Below are positions 54,972 to 63,450 of a stretch of DNA of 64,000 nt, one piece after another. The position numbers and the translations under genes are program-made. The notes below the pieces were generated by a model. The model ran no database searches. It had not been told where the DNA came from and saw only the letters and a list, made by a program, of their open reading frames with translations. The DNA comes from Vibrio nitrifigilis. Lineage in GTDB: Bacteria > Pseudomonadota > Gammaproteobacteria > Enterobacterales > Vibrionaceae. The stretch spans positions 1,922,001 through 1,986,000 of the forward strand of contig NZ_JADPMR010000001.1 in NCBI RefSeq assembly GCF_015686695.1, written 5' to 3'. How positions within the stretch are numbered: the first letter of the stretch is position 1; the number at the start of each line of letters is the position of its first letter.

Positions 54972-56543
54972 TTAACGCTCTTCGGTACGCATACCTTTCA
55001 CTAAGCTCACACACATCAGAAGCAAAATCACGGTAAACGGTAACGCCGTTGAAATCGCACCTGCTTGTAACGCTTGGATTGCATCACTACCACCAATCCA
55101 CAATAGTGCGATAGCAATAGCGCCTTCAATCAATGCCCAGAAAATACGTTGTGGAACAGGAGCATCTAGCTTACCGCCAGCAGTAATGCTGTCGATAACC
55201 AGTGAACCCGAGTCTGATGACGTGATGAAGAACACCAATACCAGAATCACACCAACGATAGACAATACGTTCCCCATAGGTAGTGCTTCAAACATTTGGA
55301 ACAATGCTAATGAAACATCCGTAATACCTTTATTACCCAGAACACCAATATGGTTAGCAATTTGATCGATAGCTAGACCACCGAATACCGACATCCATAC
55401 TAAAGTCACGACTGTAGGAACAAGTAACACTGCGACCAAAAATTCGCGTACTGTACGGCCTTTTGAGACACGTGCAATGAACATACCTACGAATGGGGAC
55501 CATGAAATCCACCATGCCCAATAGAAGATTGTCCAACCGTGCATCCAGCTTTCATCCGGACGGTTATGTGGATTACTCAAAGCAATAATATTCTCAATGT
55601 ATGCCATTAAAGTTGTTGGAATACTTGAGAATGTGACTGCGTAGCCTAACAAAGCCACAGCAAGTAACAGTAAGAATGCGATGATCATGTTGATGTTAGA
55701 GATAACTTTAACACCACCATCAATACCACGAATAACAGAAATGGTTGCCAGAATAGTCACACCGACAATAATGGTGATTTGCAGACCAATCCCACCATCA
55801 ATACCAAACACATGGTGAATACCACTTGCCGCTTGTTGTGCACCTAGACCTAACGATGTTGCCAGACCAAACAAGGTCGCAAGTACCGCAAGAATATCAA
55901 CAATATGACCAGCCCAACCCCATGCACGATCGCCTAAAATAGGGAAAAAGATCGAGCGAATAGACAGTGGCAAGCCTTTGTTGTAGCAGAAAAATGCCAG
56001 TGACAATGCAACAACAGCATAAATAGCCCATGGGTGTAATCCCCAGTGGAACATCGTTGCACCCAATGCGGTACTTGCCGCTTCTGGCGTGTTTGCTGTC
56101 ACAGCTAACGGTGTACCATAAGCTCCGCTAAAGTAACCAGCGGGTTCTGCCACACTCCAGAACATTAGGCCAATCCCCATGCCCGCAGCAAATAGCATTG
56201 ACAACCAAGACATAAATGAGTGATCCGCAGTGGCTTCTTTACCACCAAGACGGATGCGTCCGTAAGGCGACACAATCAGAGCTAGACAGAAAATAACAAA
56301 AATATTGCCGGACCACATAAACAGGACATCAAAAGTATTTATGATCCAAGTTTTCACGCTATTTAGTACAGATTTTGCTGTCGCAGGATCAGACACTAAT
56401 GTCGCCACCAAAAAAAGCAGAATAAGACCTGCACTAATACCAAATACCGGATTATGGACATCAAACCCCCACTTCTGGACGTTATCCTGACCGACCGTGT
56501 AATCAGTATTGTCTATACTGTATTTATCGATACCTTTCGTCAT
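54972..56543 (-). CDS. BCCT-family compatible-solute transporter
   Basis: A 523-residue betaine/choline/carnitine transporter with 12 membrane helices. The glycine-rich GMGIG segment (near residue 125), used by sodium-coupled members, and the aromatic box in FYWAWWISWSPFVGMFIAR (near 340) are both present, so glycine betaine or a similar osmolyte is likely. GAGAGG lies four bases before ATG 56543. A divergent MarR gene of CosR type lies 383 bases upstream. In Vibrio, CosR represses compatible-solute genes at low salt and adjoins a BCCT gene. Confidence 0.92.
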   Translation of the reverse strand: MTKGIDKYSIDNTDYTVGQDNVQKWGFDVHNPVFGISAGLILLFLVATLVSDPATAKSVLNSVKTWIINTFDVLFMWSGNIFVIFCLALIVSPYGRIRLGGKEATADHSFMSWLSMLFAAGMGIGLMFWSVAEPAGYFSGAYGTPLAVTANTPEAASTALGATMFHWGLHPWAIYAVVALSLAFFCYNKGLPLSIRSIFFPILGDRAWGWAGHIVDILAVLATLFGLATSLGLGAQQAASGIHHVFGIDGGIGLQITIIVGVTILATISVIRGIDGGVKVISNINMIIAFLLLLAVALLGYAVTFSSIPTTLMAYIENIIALSNPHNRPDESWMHGWTIFYWAWWISWSPFVGMFIARVSKGRTVREFLVAVLLVPTVVTLVWMSVFGGLAIDQIANHIGVLGNKGITDVSLALFQMFEALPMGNVLSIVGVILVLVFFITSSDSGSLVIDSITAGGKLDAPVPQRIFWALIEGAIAIALLWIGGSDAIQALQAGAISTALPFTVILLLMCVSLVKGMRTEER

Positions 56544-56591
56544 TTGACCTCTCTTTAGGTTATTCCAGATTGAACTCAATAACAGTGAGAA

Positions 56592-56680
56592 CGAAACATT
56601 CGATTAATCGTTTCGAGTTATTTGTTTCGTGTTCATATAGATTCACTAAGTTCATCAAGGCGTATGATTATACATATACG
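56592..56680. promoter_or_regulatory. Paired palindromes in the BCCT/cosR intergenic region
   Basis: CGAAAC and GTTTCG (56592-56615) flank CGATTAATCG, and CGTATG and CATACG-like arms (CGTATGATTATACATATACG, 56661-56680) form a second inverted repeat. They lie 50-140 bases before the BCCT start, where a MarR/CosR-type repressor would bind. This is a prediction from symmetry. Confidence 0.5.
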
Positions 56681-56926
56681 GTTCTTTTAGTCCACCCATT
56701 GGTGAAAAATTCATCATAAAATCACCAATTTACTGCTTGATTGGCTATTCTATAAACATAACATGCCATAAAAATCCTTTGTATACGAAACATTCCACCT
56801 CATTCTATAGTGCGAGATCGACCGCAAAAATAGACAAAAAAAAGTATGTCCTCAACACTTTTCAACTGGCTTTAAGTGCGTTATTGTCCACGCTATATAA
56901 ATACACCTCATTTGGACTGGAATACA

Positions 56927-57403
56927 TTGGAAAAACATGAAGAAGTTCTGGTAGCCATCCGCCAGATCATTCGCGCCATAGACCTACATTCTAAACAGCT
57001 AAGCAAACATGCCGGTTTGACAGGACCACAACTGATTCTGATGCGCTCAATCGAGAGCTTGGGGCAGGTAACAATTCGTGAGTTATCAAAGCACACCAAC
57101 ATGAGTCAGGCCACTGCCACCACGATTCTAGATCGCTTAGAACGTAACGGTTATGTGCAACGCGTGCGTAGTGAACGTGACAAACGTAAGGTTCATGCTC
57201 ACCTGACAGAATCAGGTAAAGAGCTACTTGATAAAGCACCTCAACCTTTACAAGATAACTTTGTTGCTCGTTTCCAAAAATTAGACGAGTGGGAGCAGAC
57301 GTTATTGTTGTCTTCAGTACAACGTTTATCGGCAATGATGAATGCTGAAAATATGGATGTGGCGCCAATGTTAGAGCTTGGTAGTATTTCTAAGCATGAA
57401 TGA
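56927..57403 (+). CDS. cosR: MarR-family regulator, CosR-like
   Basis: A 158-residue MarR protein with a winged helix at about 35-100 (LTGPQLILMRSIESLGQ, then LSKHTNMSQATATTILDRLERN and the wing RVRSERDKRKVHAHLTESG). I place the start at TTG 56927, which gives the 158-residue length of CosR; an upstream ATG at 56876 would add 17 odd residues. The CosR of V. cholerae and V. parahaemolyticus represses ectoine, betaine and transporter genes and is divergent from a BCCT gene, just as here. The gene name rests on this synteny and length. Confidence 0.82.
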   Translation: MEKHEEVLVAIRQIIRAIDLHSKQLSKHAGLTGPQLILMRSIESLGQVTIRELSKHTNMSQATATTILDRLERNGYVQRVRSERDKRKVHAHLTESGKELLDKAPQPLQDNFVARFQKLDEWEQTLLLSSVQRLSAMMNAENMDVAPMLELGSISKHE

Positions 57404-57516
57404 GGTTGGAGGTTCAACAGTGCCCAATCTCTTAATTCCATACAGTCTGTAACTATTTAACAATAGCAACACTGGTCTTGTTGTTATCTCACAATATCTA
57501 GTCTTATAGAAATAGA

Positions 57517-57544
57517 TAGGCCCCGGTCAATGACCGGGGCCTTA
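57517..57544 (+). terminator. GC-rich hairpin after cosR
   Basis: GGCCCCGGTC and GACCGGGGCC form a ten-pair stem with loop AAT, flanked by TA and TTAATCTTTTT. It lies 115 bases past the cosR stop and is the most GC-rich stem in the window. Confidence 0.75.
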
Positions 57545-57697
57545 ATCTTTTTACCGACCGCATTAAGAGCGCTCTACTTATCAATATCATCGATGTATTG
57601 TATCTACAAAGACTACTGATATCCGCCACCGAACGGCGACCAGAGCACGCATCTAAACCACGATGGGTTAATAAAGTGTCTACATCAAGATGTGAGA

Positions 57698-58087
57698 TTA
57701 AATCGCTTTGTAGATAACTTTATTACCGCCTAGTTGCTCTTTCTCTACTAGGTTTTCTTGCAACAGTTTTTTCAATGCGCCAGTCGCCCATGAAGCCGCT
57801 TTTGCGTCTTCTTGGCCCGCAGCTAAACCGATCGATTTTGGATTGATACCTTCAGCGTTTGCTACCACGATATCTAACACTTGTTGCTGTTTAGGAGTTA
57901 AAGCAACGTCTGCTTTTGCTTCAGCGACAACTTTCGCTGCTGCTGGTGCTGCTTTTACTGTTTTTTCTGCAACAGGCTTCGCCGCTACTGCTTTTTTAGC
58001 TTTTGGCGCTGAAGATAGGTTAGCTACAATCGCTTTCATGCGTTTTTGCAGTTTTGACTGCACTTTACGCTTATGAGCAAGTCTCAT
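57698..58087 (-). CDS. Histone H1-like winged-helix protein
   Basis: A 129-residue protein. Residues 1-65 are rich in Lys and Ala with repeated AxK and PV motifs (KAVAAKPVAEKTVKAAPAAA), like a histone H1 tail. Residues about 70-129 form a winged helix-like domain (LTPKQQQVLDIVVANAEGIN, then SWATGALKKLLQENLVEKEQ). It may bind DNA without sequence preference, but this is inferred from composition. ATG 58087 follows GGAG at nine bases; an ATG five codons earlier is also possible. It is alone. Confidence 0.78.
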   Translation of the reverse strand: MRLAHKRKVQSKLQKRMKAIVANLSSAPKAKKAVAAKPVAEKTVKAAPAAAKVVAEAKADVALTPKQQQVLDIVVANAEGINPKSIGLAAGQEDAKAASWATGALKKLLQENLVEKEQLGGNKVIYKAI

Positions 58088-58298
58088 TGAGTATGTCTCC
58101 ATTTCACTGCGTGGGTGCAGTGGTGAAAATTGAAGCGCGATTTATACCAAAATTTCGCGTTCATTTGTAGGGCAATCCCCGACTTGATCACAAAAAAGAG
58201 GAATAAAACCTACGGATGACTACTATTTAACCATGAGTTATAGTGATCAAAAGCAAAAATACTGAGTATAAATACAGAGTTTTCAATCATTAACTAAT

Positions 58299-58994
58299 AT
58301 GGATAACATACTCAATCACATGCAGACTGTTCATTTATCCAATCATCGCTTTGATGTTTCAGCGCCATGGGTGCGTTGGATTTGTATATTTCTTATCACT
58401 CTCACCTTAATTGCAGCGATGTTTTTTGCCCAAACTATCTATCAGGCAATTGCCATCATTACGCTGGCACTGTGCCTTGCCCTCGTAACTCGATGGATAT
58501 TGCGCATCAGCCAAGTCGATTACACCTTAACGGCCAGTCATTTTCAGCAGCACTTTGCCAAAGGTGGATGGGTCGTAAAGTGGACCAATATTAGCCGCAT
58601 CGGGATCTGCGATTATCAACGAGCTGATGGCTGGAACCAGCCTCTTCCTTGGATTGGGATTCGCCTTAAATCTTACGCGCCGTATCTCGACAGTATTTGT
58701 CCACGACTCGCAAGCGACATTTTGATGAATCAGCGTGCCCTACTCTATTTAGGTGCTCAGCAACACCGTAAGCCGTTGGCGTTTGAAGATATTATTCTCG
58801 ATTCAGAACCGTTCGTCGATGAAACAGGCACAGTGTATAAAGGACTATTAGCCATGTTAGCGAATAGGATGCGGTATCAAAGGGAGTTTTTCGGCTATGA
58901 CGTGTTTATTTCTGCTGCCGATTTGGACCGTAGTGAAGAAGAGTTTGTTGGTCTGACTCGCCGTTACTTAGCAGCGGCCGAGCCAGACCAATAA
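58299..58994 (+). CDS. DUF2982 family membrane protein
   Basis: A 231-residue protein with two hydrophobic helices at about 25-45 and 48-68. The rest is soluble and contains RISRIGICDYQRADGWNQPL and LPWIGIRLKSYAPYLDSICPRLASD, which I know as DUF2982, found in vibrios and relatives with unknown function. ATG 58299 has only a weak ribosome binding site; an ATG eight codons later is possible. No operon partner on the same strand. Confidence 0.75.
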   Translation: MDNILNHMQTVHLSNHRFDVSAPWVRWICIFLITLTLIAAMFFAQTIYQAIAIITLALCLALVTRWILRISQVDYTLTASHFQQHFAKGGWVVKWTNISRIGICDYQRADGWNQPLPWIGIRLKSYAPYLDSICPRLASDILMNQRALLYLGAQQHRKPLAFEDIILDSEPFVDETGTVYKGLLAMLANRMRYQREFFGYDVFISAADLDRSEEEFVGLTRRYLAAAEPDQ

Positions 58995-59021
58995 TACAGC
59001 GTTGAAATATAGAGCTAACTA

Positions 59022-59675
59022 TTACATTGGCATTTCATCAGCGACAAATGGGTTGCTTGCACGTTCATGACCAAAAGTCGATTTAGGTCCATGACCAGGA
59101 ATAAAGGTGACATCATTACCTAATGGCCACAATTTTGTTTTAATCGAATTGATCAAAGTATTAAAATCGCCACGTGGAAAATCCGTCCGACCAATGCTGC
59201 CGTTAAATAGTACATCACCGACAAAAGCTAAGCGTGCTGATTCACTAAATAGCACCACATGCCCAGGGGTATGCCCTGGCGTATGGTAAACTTTTAAGGT
59301 TTCATTGCCAAAGCTAACCTCATCGCCTTCGTCTAACCACTGTGTCGGTTCAAATGCTTCAGTAAGAGGGAAACCAAACATTTGGCTTTGCCCTTCTAGG
59401 CCTTGTAGCCAGAAGTTATCGTCTTTATGCGGACCGATCACTGGAATATCCTGCAGCTTAGCCACCAGCTCTTTTGTACCGCCTACATGGTCTAAATGCC
59501 CATGAGTAAGTACAACTTTAGTGACATTCACACCAAGCTCGTCGATCAACATTGCCAGCTGTTTTACGTCACCGCCTGGATCGATAACAATACCGTCATT
59601 GGTGCTATCACACCATACGATAGAGCAATTTTGGGCAAATGAGGTTACGGGAACCACCTGATATTGAAGAGACAT
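59022..59675 (-). CDS. Metallo-beta-lactamase fold hydrolase (YcbL/glyoxalase II-like)
   Basis: A 217-residue MBL hydrolase. The metal motif THGHLDHVGG is near residue 57, then HTPGHTPGHVVLF near 132 and GDVLFNGSIGRTDFPRGD near 155, with a final His in PGHGPKSTFGHE. It is close to YcbL/type II glyoxalases, which cleave S-lactoylglutathione or similar thioesters. AAAGG lies before ATG 59675. It is convergent with DUF2982. Confidence 0.88.
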   Translation of the reverse strand: MSLQYQVVPVTSFAQNCSIVWCDSTNDGIVIDPGGDVKQLAMLIDELGVNVTKVVLTHGHLDHVGGTKELVAKLQDIPVIGPHKDDNFWLQGLEGQSQMFGFPLTEAFEPTQWLDEGDEVSFGNETLKVYHTPGHTPGHVVLFSESARLAFVGDVLFNGSIGRTDFPRGDFNTLINSIKTKLWPLGNDVTFIPGHGPKSTFGHERASNPFVADEMPM

Positions 59676-59809
59676 AGTTTAGCCTTTACCGTTATACGAA
59701 ACTGAGAGCACTATGACACTCTCTTTCAGGTTTGACAAGGCTTCACGGGCGGTGACAAATCTCGATCGTTGGTTGTTTGTACAAATTATTAGTATTTTTT
59801 ATTGCGTGA

Positions 59810-61381
59810 TCAAAAGGCATTTTGCGCATTATCCAGTTGATCGTAACGATAAATATCAGCTCGATAATGCAATTCCCCATTTTCATACCACACCGTTTGA
59901 TAAATCATTCTGACAGGAATATGACTTTTCAAAGCAATCGACTGATTAGGTAGGCTTTCTTGCTCTTGAGTGGGCTGCTCGACCAACCCAGGTTGGTGCA
60001 TTAACTTTTCAGCAAACGCTTTCGCATCTTCGACCCGAATACAGCCCGAGCTATACGCTCTGCGACTGCGGTCAAACAAGTTTTTATGCGGTGTATCATG
60101 CAGATAAATAGCTCTGCGATTAGGCGTGTTGAATTTGTACAGTCCGAGAGCGTTGTCTTTTCCAGCACGCTGACGCATCTTATAAGGGAATTGCCATCCT
60201 TGCTGGTCCTGCCAATCAATCGTGGATATATCGACGGGCTCTTTATCATGCCAATGTTGGACAACATCAATATTATTCTGTTGCAGGTATTCTTTATCTT
60301 GTTGCACATGAGGAAGAATATCTTCCACCATAATTTTACGTGGTACATTCCAAACGGGGTTAAAAATAAGAGAATCTAAACGGGTATGGAGTAAAGGTGT
60401 CGGGCGGCTGCGACGACCAACAATCACTTTAGAGGTAAAAGCTGGCTCGCCATTAAACCAATACACCATTTTAAATGCGGGGATATTGACGACGATCGAA
60501 GCTTGCTTATTGGTAGGCCAAAGTCGCATTCTTTCCGCATTCAGCGCTAATAGATGTTTACGTTCAACCATGGGCATATTTAGCCACTTTAACGTCGACC
60601 AGCCTATCACACCATCATCTTTTAACCCATGCATCCGCTGGAATGCTTTGATTGGTGCAACCAGTGTATTGTCATAGTCACTCTGCGCCAAATTAACTGG
60701 GCTGACATCAATGTTAGCTAACGCCAGTCTGGTAATCAGGTGCTGACGATCCTCCAGTGGATCATTAAGTTTTTTTACACCACTTTGCTGATATAAAGGC
60801 AATGACGCCACTTGAATTGAAGACAAAAACTGATGGGCTTTTACCAATTGGCGATATCCATCATCTTGCGGGGAGTAATCATGAATAAGAGCCCTTAAAT
60901 GCTTCAGTTCGATTGCCATATTTAAATCGAACATCGCCTGTGCATTTGGTACAGGTAAGGGATGATTCAACTTGAGCTTAAAAAACCACGTCATACCATG
61001 CACCGGAGCTTGCTGCGCATAACTGAGATACATCAACAAGGTATCCGTCGCTAACAGATCGTATTGATACCAATCTTTACGTTCACGATACATCGTGAGA
61101 TAGCGAAGTTGACGGTCAAACAAGGGACTAATCTGTGCATCTTTGATTAAAGTCAGCTGATATTCAAGTGCATCACCATCGCGTAAATCCAACCACAAAC
61201 GACGGTCATGATAGGTGGAATAGATCTGTTTCAGTTGATCGGGATACTGAAGAAAAAATGTCACGGGTTCTTTGGGTTCTATCCAACCCAATTTAGAAAA
61301 GTGCTCTAAAGAATCTGCGTTGACAGGTTGCGTGAGCAACATCAACCCTAACCAACCCCACCAACGAACGCTCAACTTCAT
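59810..61381 (-). CDS. L,D-transpeptidase (YcbB/LdtD family)
   Basis: A 523-residue periplasmic L,D-transpeptidase that makes 3-3 cross-links in peptidoglycan. A signal peptide ends at about residue 22 (PVNA). A peptidoglycan-binding domain lies near 225-285 (VAPIKAFQRMHGLKDDGVIG). The YkuD domain has the nucleophile Cys in YSSGCIRVEDAKAFAEKL near 445 with its HD and His partners (YLHDTPHKNLF). The length and order are as in YcbB. AGAGA lies before ATG 61381. Confidence 0.92.
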   Translation of the reverse strand: MKLSVRWWGWLGLMLLTQPVNADSLEHFSKLGWIEPKEPVTFFLQYPDQLKQIYSTYHDRRLWLDLRDGDALEYQLTLIKDAQISPLFDRQLRYLTMYRERKDWYQYDLLATDTLLMYLSYAQQAPVHGMTWFFKLKLNHPLPVPNAQAMFDLNMAIELKHLRALIHDYSPQDDGYRQLVKAHQFLSSIQVASLPLYQQSGVKKLNDPLEDRQHLITRLALANIDVSPVNLAQSDYDNTLVAPIKAFQRMHGLKDDGVIGWSTLKWLNMPMVERKHLLALNAERMRLWPTNKQASIVVNIPAFKMVYWFNGEPAFTSKVIVGRRSRPTPLLHTRLDSLIFNPVWNVPRKIMVEDILPHVQQDKEYLQQNNIDVVQHWHDKEPVDISTIDWQDQQGWQFPYKMRQRAGKDNALGLYKFNTPNRRAIYLHDTPHKNLFDRSRRAYSSGCIRVEDAKAFAEKLMHQPGLVEQPTQEQESLPNQSIALKSHIPVRMIYQTVWYENGELHYRADIYRYDQLDNAQNAF

Positions 61382-61616
61382 GCAATTCTCTACTTATTAC
61401 CATGTTGAGTCATTTCTCTGGCCATCGCTCAGATAATGACGATTATGTTGGGTTAGTATGGCAAAGATTTACACCAAGTGTTAGTTGTCATTGATAACTT
61501 CGTTAAGATAATCAATGCATCAGAGCAATATTCACGGCTTAAATAGAAATACAAATGAGGCACTAATTGAGATAAACAAGGATGAAAATAAGGAATGAAA
61601 TCCGTTTGAAGTAGAG

Positions 61617-61713
61617 ATACCCAAATGATCTCAAGATACAGGATTCAGAGTGTTGTCAACGACGGCCAGTCGAGGCCAATGACAAAAGGAATGATCATTC
61701 CTTTTATCATTGG
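61617..61713. repeat. Dispersed repeat copy plus near-perfect 38-bp palindrome
   Basis: ATACCCAA, CTCAAGATACAGG and ATTCAGAG at 61617-61652 match the dispersed CAAGATGC repeat. At 61676-61713, CCAATGAC and AAAAGGAATGA are followed directly by TCATTCCTTTT, A and TCATTGG: a 19+19 palindrome with one mismatch. This is 37 bases downstream of the ribA stop on the minus strand. Confidence 0.6.
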
Positions 61714-61749
61714 GCACAGCAAATGGTCGATGAGCTCTCGAAAGCGCGG

Positions 61750-62349
61750 TTAAGACAACTTAAGGTGGTGGTGACCGTGTGATACTTTTGCTTTTAGATA
61801 GTTCTCGTTACCGTCTTTTAAGTGTGCATCGGTATTAACAACATCAACAATTTCAATACCATGTTCTTTTAAATCATGCACTTTTTTAGGATTATTGGTC
61901 ACGAGGCGAATTTTAGTGACGTTTAGTGCTTGCAGCATTTGTGCTGCTTCGGTGAAATCACGTAAATCATCAGCAAATCCGAGTTCGTTATTCGCTTGAT
62001 ATGTATCCATACCTTGGCTTTGTAAACGGTACGCATCAATCTTGTTGTACAGACCGATACCACGACCTTCTTGGCGCAAATAAAGGATAATTCCGCCCTG
62101 AGCGCCCATTTTAGTAATCGTTTCTTCTAACTGTTCGCCACAGTCACACCGTGATGAATGGAAAACGTCTCCAGTCAAACATTCAGAATGCATGCGTACC
62201 AAAGGAATATCTTGCGTTCTATCGGCATGTTTAAAAATCACTGCGACATGTTCTTTATCAGTTTTTAAACCGCGGAATGAAAGAATCTCTGCATCGATAT
62301 TACTTTTCGCGCCTACTTTCAAGTCAACCCTGGCTCGTACTTCCGCCAT
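61750..62349 (-). CDS. ribA: GTP cyclohydrolase II
   Basis: A 199-residue RibA that opens GTP to 2,5-diamino-6-ribosylaminopyrimidinone 5'-phosphate, the first step of riboflavin synthesis. The zinc ligands are in DVFHSSRCDCGEQLEE near residue 58; YLRQEGRGIGLYNKI follows near 88; NNPKKVHDL lies near 150. I start at ATG 62349, MAEVRARVDLKVGAKSNIDA, the usual Vibrio start; an ATG 15 codons upstream is open. No FMN riboswitch is apparent upstream. Confidence 0.93.
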   Translation of the reverse strand: MAEVRARVDLKVGAKSNIDAEILSFRGLKTDKEHVAVIFKHADRTQDIPLVRMHSECLTGDVFHSSRCDCGEQLEETITKMGAQGGIILYLRQEGRGIGLYNKIDAYRLQSQGMDTYQANNELGFADDLRDFTEAAQMLQALNVTKIRLVTNNPKKVHDLKEHGIEIVDVVNTDAHLKDGNENYLKAKVSHGHHHLKLS

Positions 62350-62608
62350 ATCTTCACTCACTTCTTTATTTGGTTGATGCATTTCGGTATGCATTTGGAA
62401 TTCTATTAATTGTGATGCTAACTATGGGGTCAGCATCGCACATTTTCAACGACTACATTACATTTTACTAAGTATTCTAGCGCCGCTTGAGCTGAACATA
62501 TGGCGTAATGTGTCTTTAGTGTGGCAATTATATACCTAAATCTGTATAAGAGGCAGATTAAACAAAGGAATGGCTTAACTTATTGATATATTGAGGATAT
62601 TAACCCCA

Positions 62609-62633
62609 CCTATCGCTGTAATACAGTGATAGG
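62609..62633. repeat. 25-bp interrupted palindrome
   Basis: CCTATCGCTGTA and TACAGTGATAGG are arms with one mismatch around a single A. It lies between ribA and the small gene at 62752, and is a candidate operator or hairpin. Nothing else is seen in this gap. Confidence 0.4.
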
Positions 62634-62671
62634 TCCAACATAAAACACAGGCACAATAATGATCAGAGACG

Positions 62672-62703
62672 AAAAAACCCAGCAATGGGGAGCTGGGCTT
62701 TCT
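62672..62703 (-). terminator. Terminator after the 62-aa gene
   Basis: AACCCAGC and GCTGGGCTT form a stem around AATGGGGA; on the minus strand a T run follows. It supports transcription of the small gene. Confidence 0.75.
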
Positions 62704-62751
62704 AAATTCTTTTTAAGGCAAGGCGAACCAATTAAACTCTTTTGGCCTATT

Positions 62752-62940
62752 TCAATGACTCGATTTATTTTTCCACATCGTAAGCTCAACCCAAACTTGG
62801 CCAAGCTCTTTCAATTCTTCGTCAGTTAACAATGATAGGGTTGGATGATTCTGCGTCACAGTTTTTGATGCCGTTGCTTGGAACGCACCAATGCGCGCAT
62901 AAAAATCCTTCTTCAATTGAGTTATCTCTTCCAGTTCCAC
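62752..62940 (-). CDS. Small hypothetical protein, 62 aa
   Basis: A 62-residue helical, acidic protein of unknown function with no membrane segment. GTG 62940 has GGGG seven bases upstream, and a good terminator follows the stop, so it is likely real. It starts MELEEITQLKKDFYARIGAF and ends TMWKNKSSH. Helices are broken by NHPTLSLLTDEELKELGQ. It stands alone between ribA and gyrA. Confidence 0.6.
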   Translation of the reverse strand: MELEEITQLKKDFYARIGAFQATASKTVTQNHPTLSLLTDEELKELGQVWVELTMWKNKSSH

Positions 62941-63245
62941 TGCTATTCCCCATTACTTTAGCTAGTTCTCAAAAATAATACCATTTTTCATTGTTTTATG
63001 AATTTTTGATAAAAATTATGGAACCTTAATCACAAAAAACTGCTTGCAATACTAGAACCATTTAATTTTTTCCTCACCCATCTGACGACATATTAGCCAC
63101 ATGAAAGATGAATAATGGCTAAATAAAAGGTGCGGACTAGAACAATTAATATAATTATATATTACTTTAGCAAATGTAAATAATAAATTTAAAAAATTTA
63201 TTACCTATCAAACAAACAACCAAAATAACCGAGCAATTAATTAAT

Positions 63246-63304
63246 GATCAAATTATATGATCACATTATATTCGCATGATCATTAAAAGATCCTTTATTT
63301 GATC
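63246..63304. promoter_or_regulatory. Cluster of five GATC sites with three ATGATCA repeats
   Basis: GATC occurs at 63246, 63259, 63278, 63289 and 63301. The first three lie in ATGATCA (ATGATCAAATT, ATGATCACATT and ATGATCATTAA). The 510-base gap after gyrA (62941-63450) is AT-rich and otherwise holds no gene. The ATGATCA core resembles RctB-type iterons of Vibrio chromosome II origins; it could also be a Dam/SeqA-bound region. Confidence 0.4.
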
Positions 63305-63365
63305 CCGATAATTTCTCTATTCTTGATAAAAGAAAAACAGCATCTATAGGTTATTTAACGCGCAT

Positions 63366-63397
63366 TAAAAAGCCGGATTTTTAAATCCGGCTTTTAT
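63366..63397 (-). terminator. Terminator after gyrA
   Basis: AAAAGCCGGATTT and AAATCCGGCTTTT form a long stem with a three- or four-base loop. It is the end of the gyrA transcript on the minus strand. Confidence 0.88.
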
Positions 63398-63450
63398 ATT
63401 TCTTAGGCAAGAAAAGTTATCTAACCAAAATAATGGAAAGAGGTTTAATG

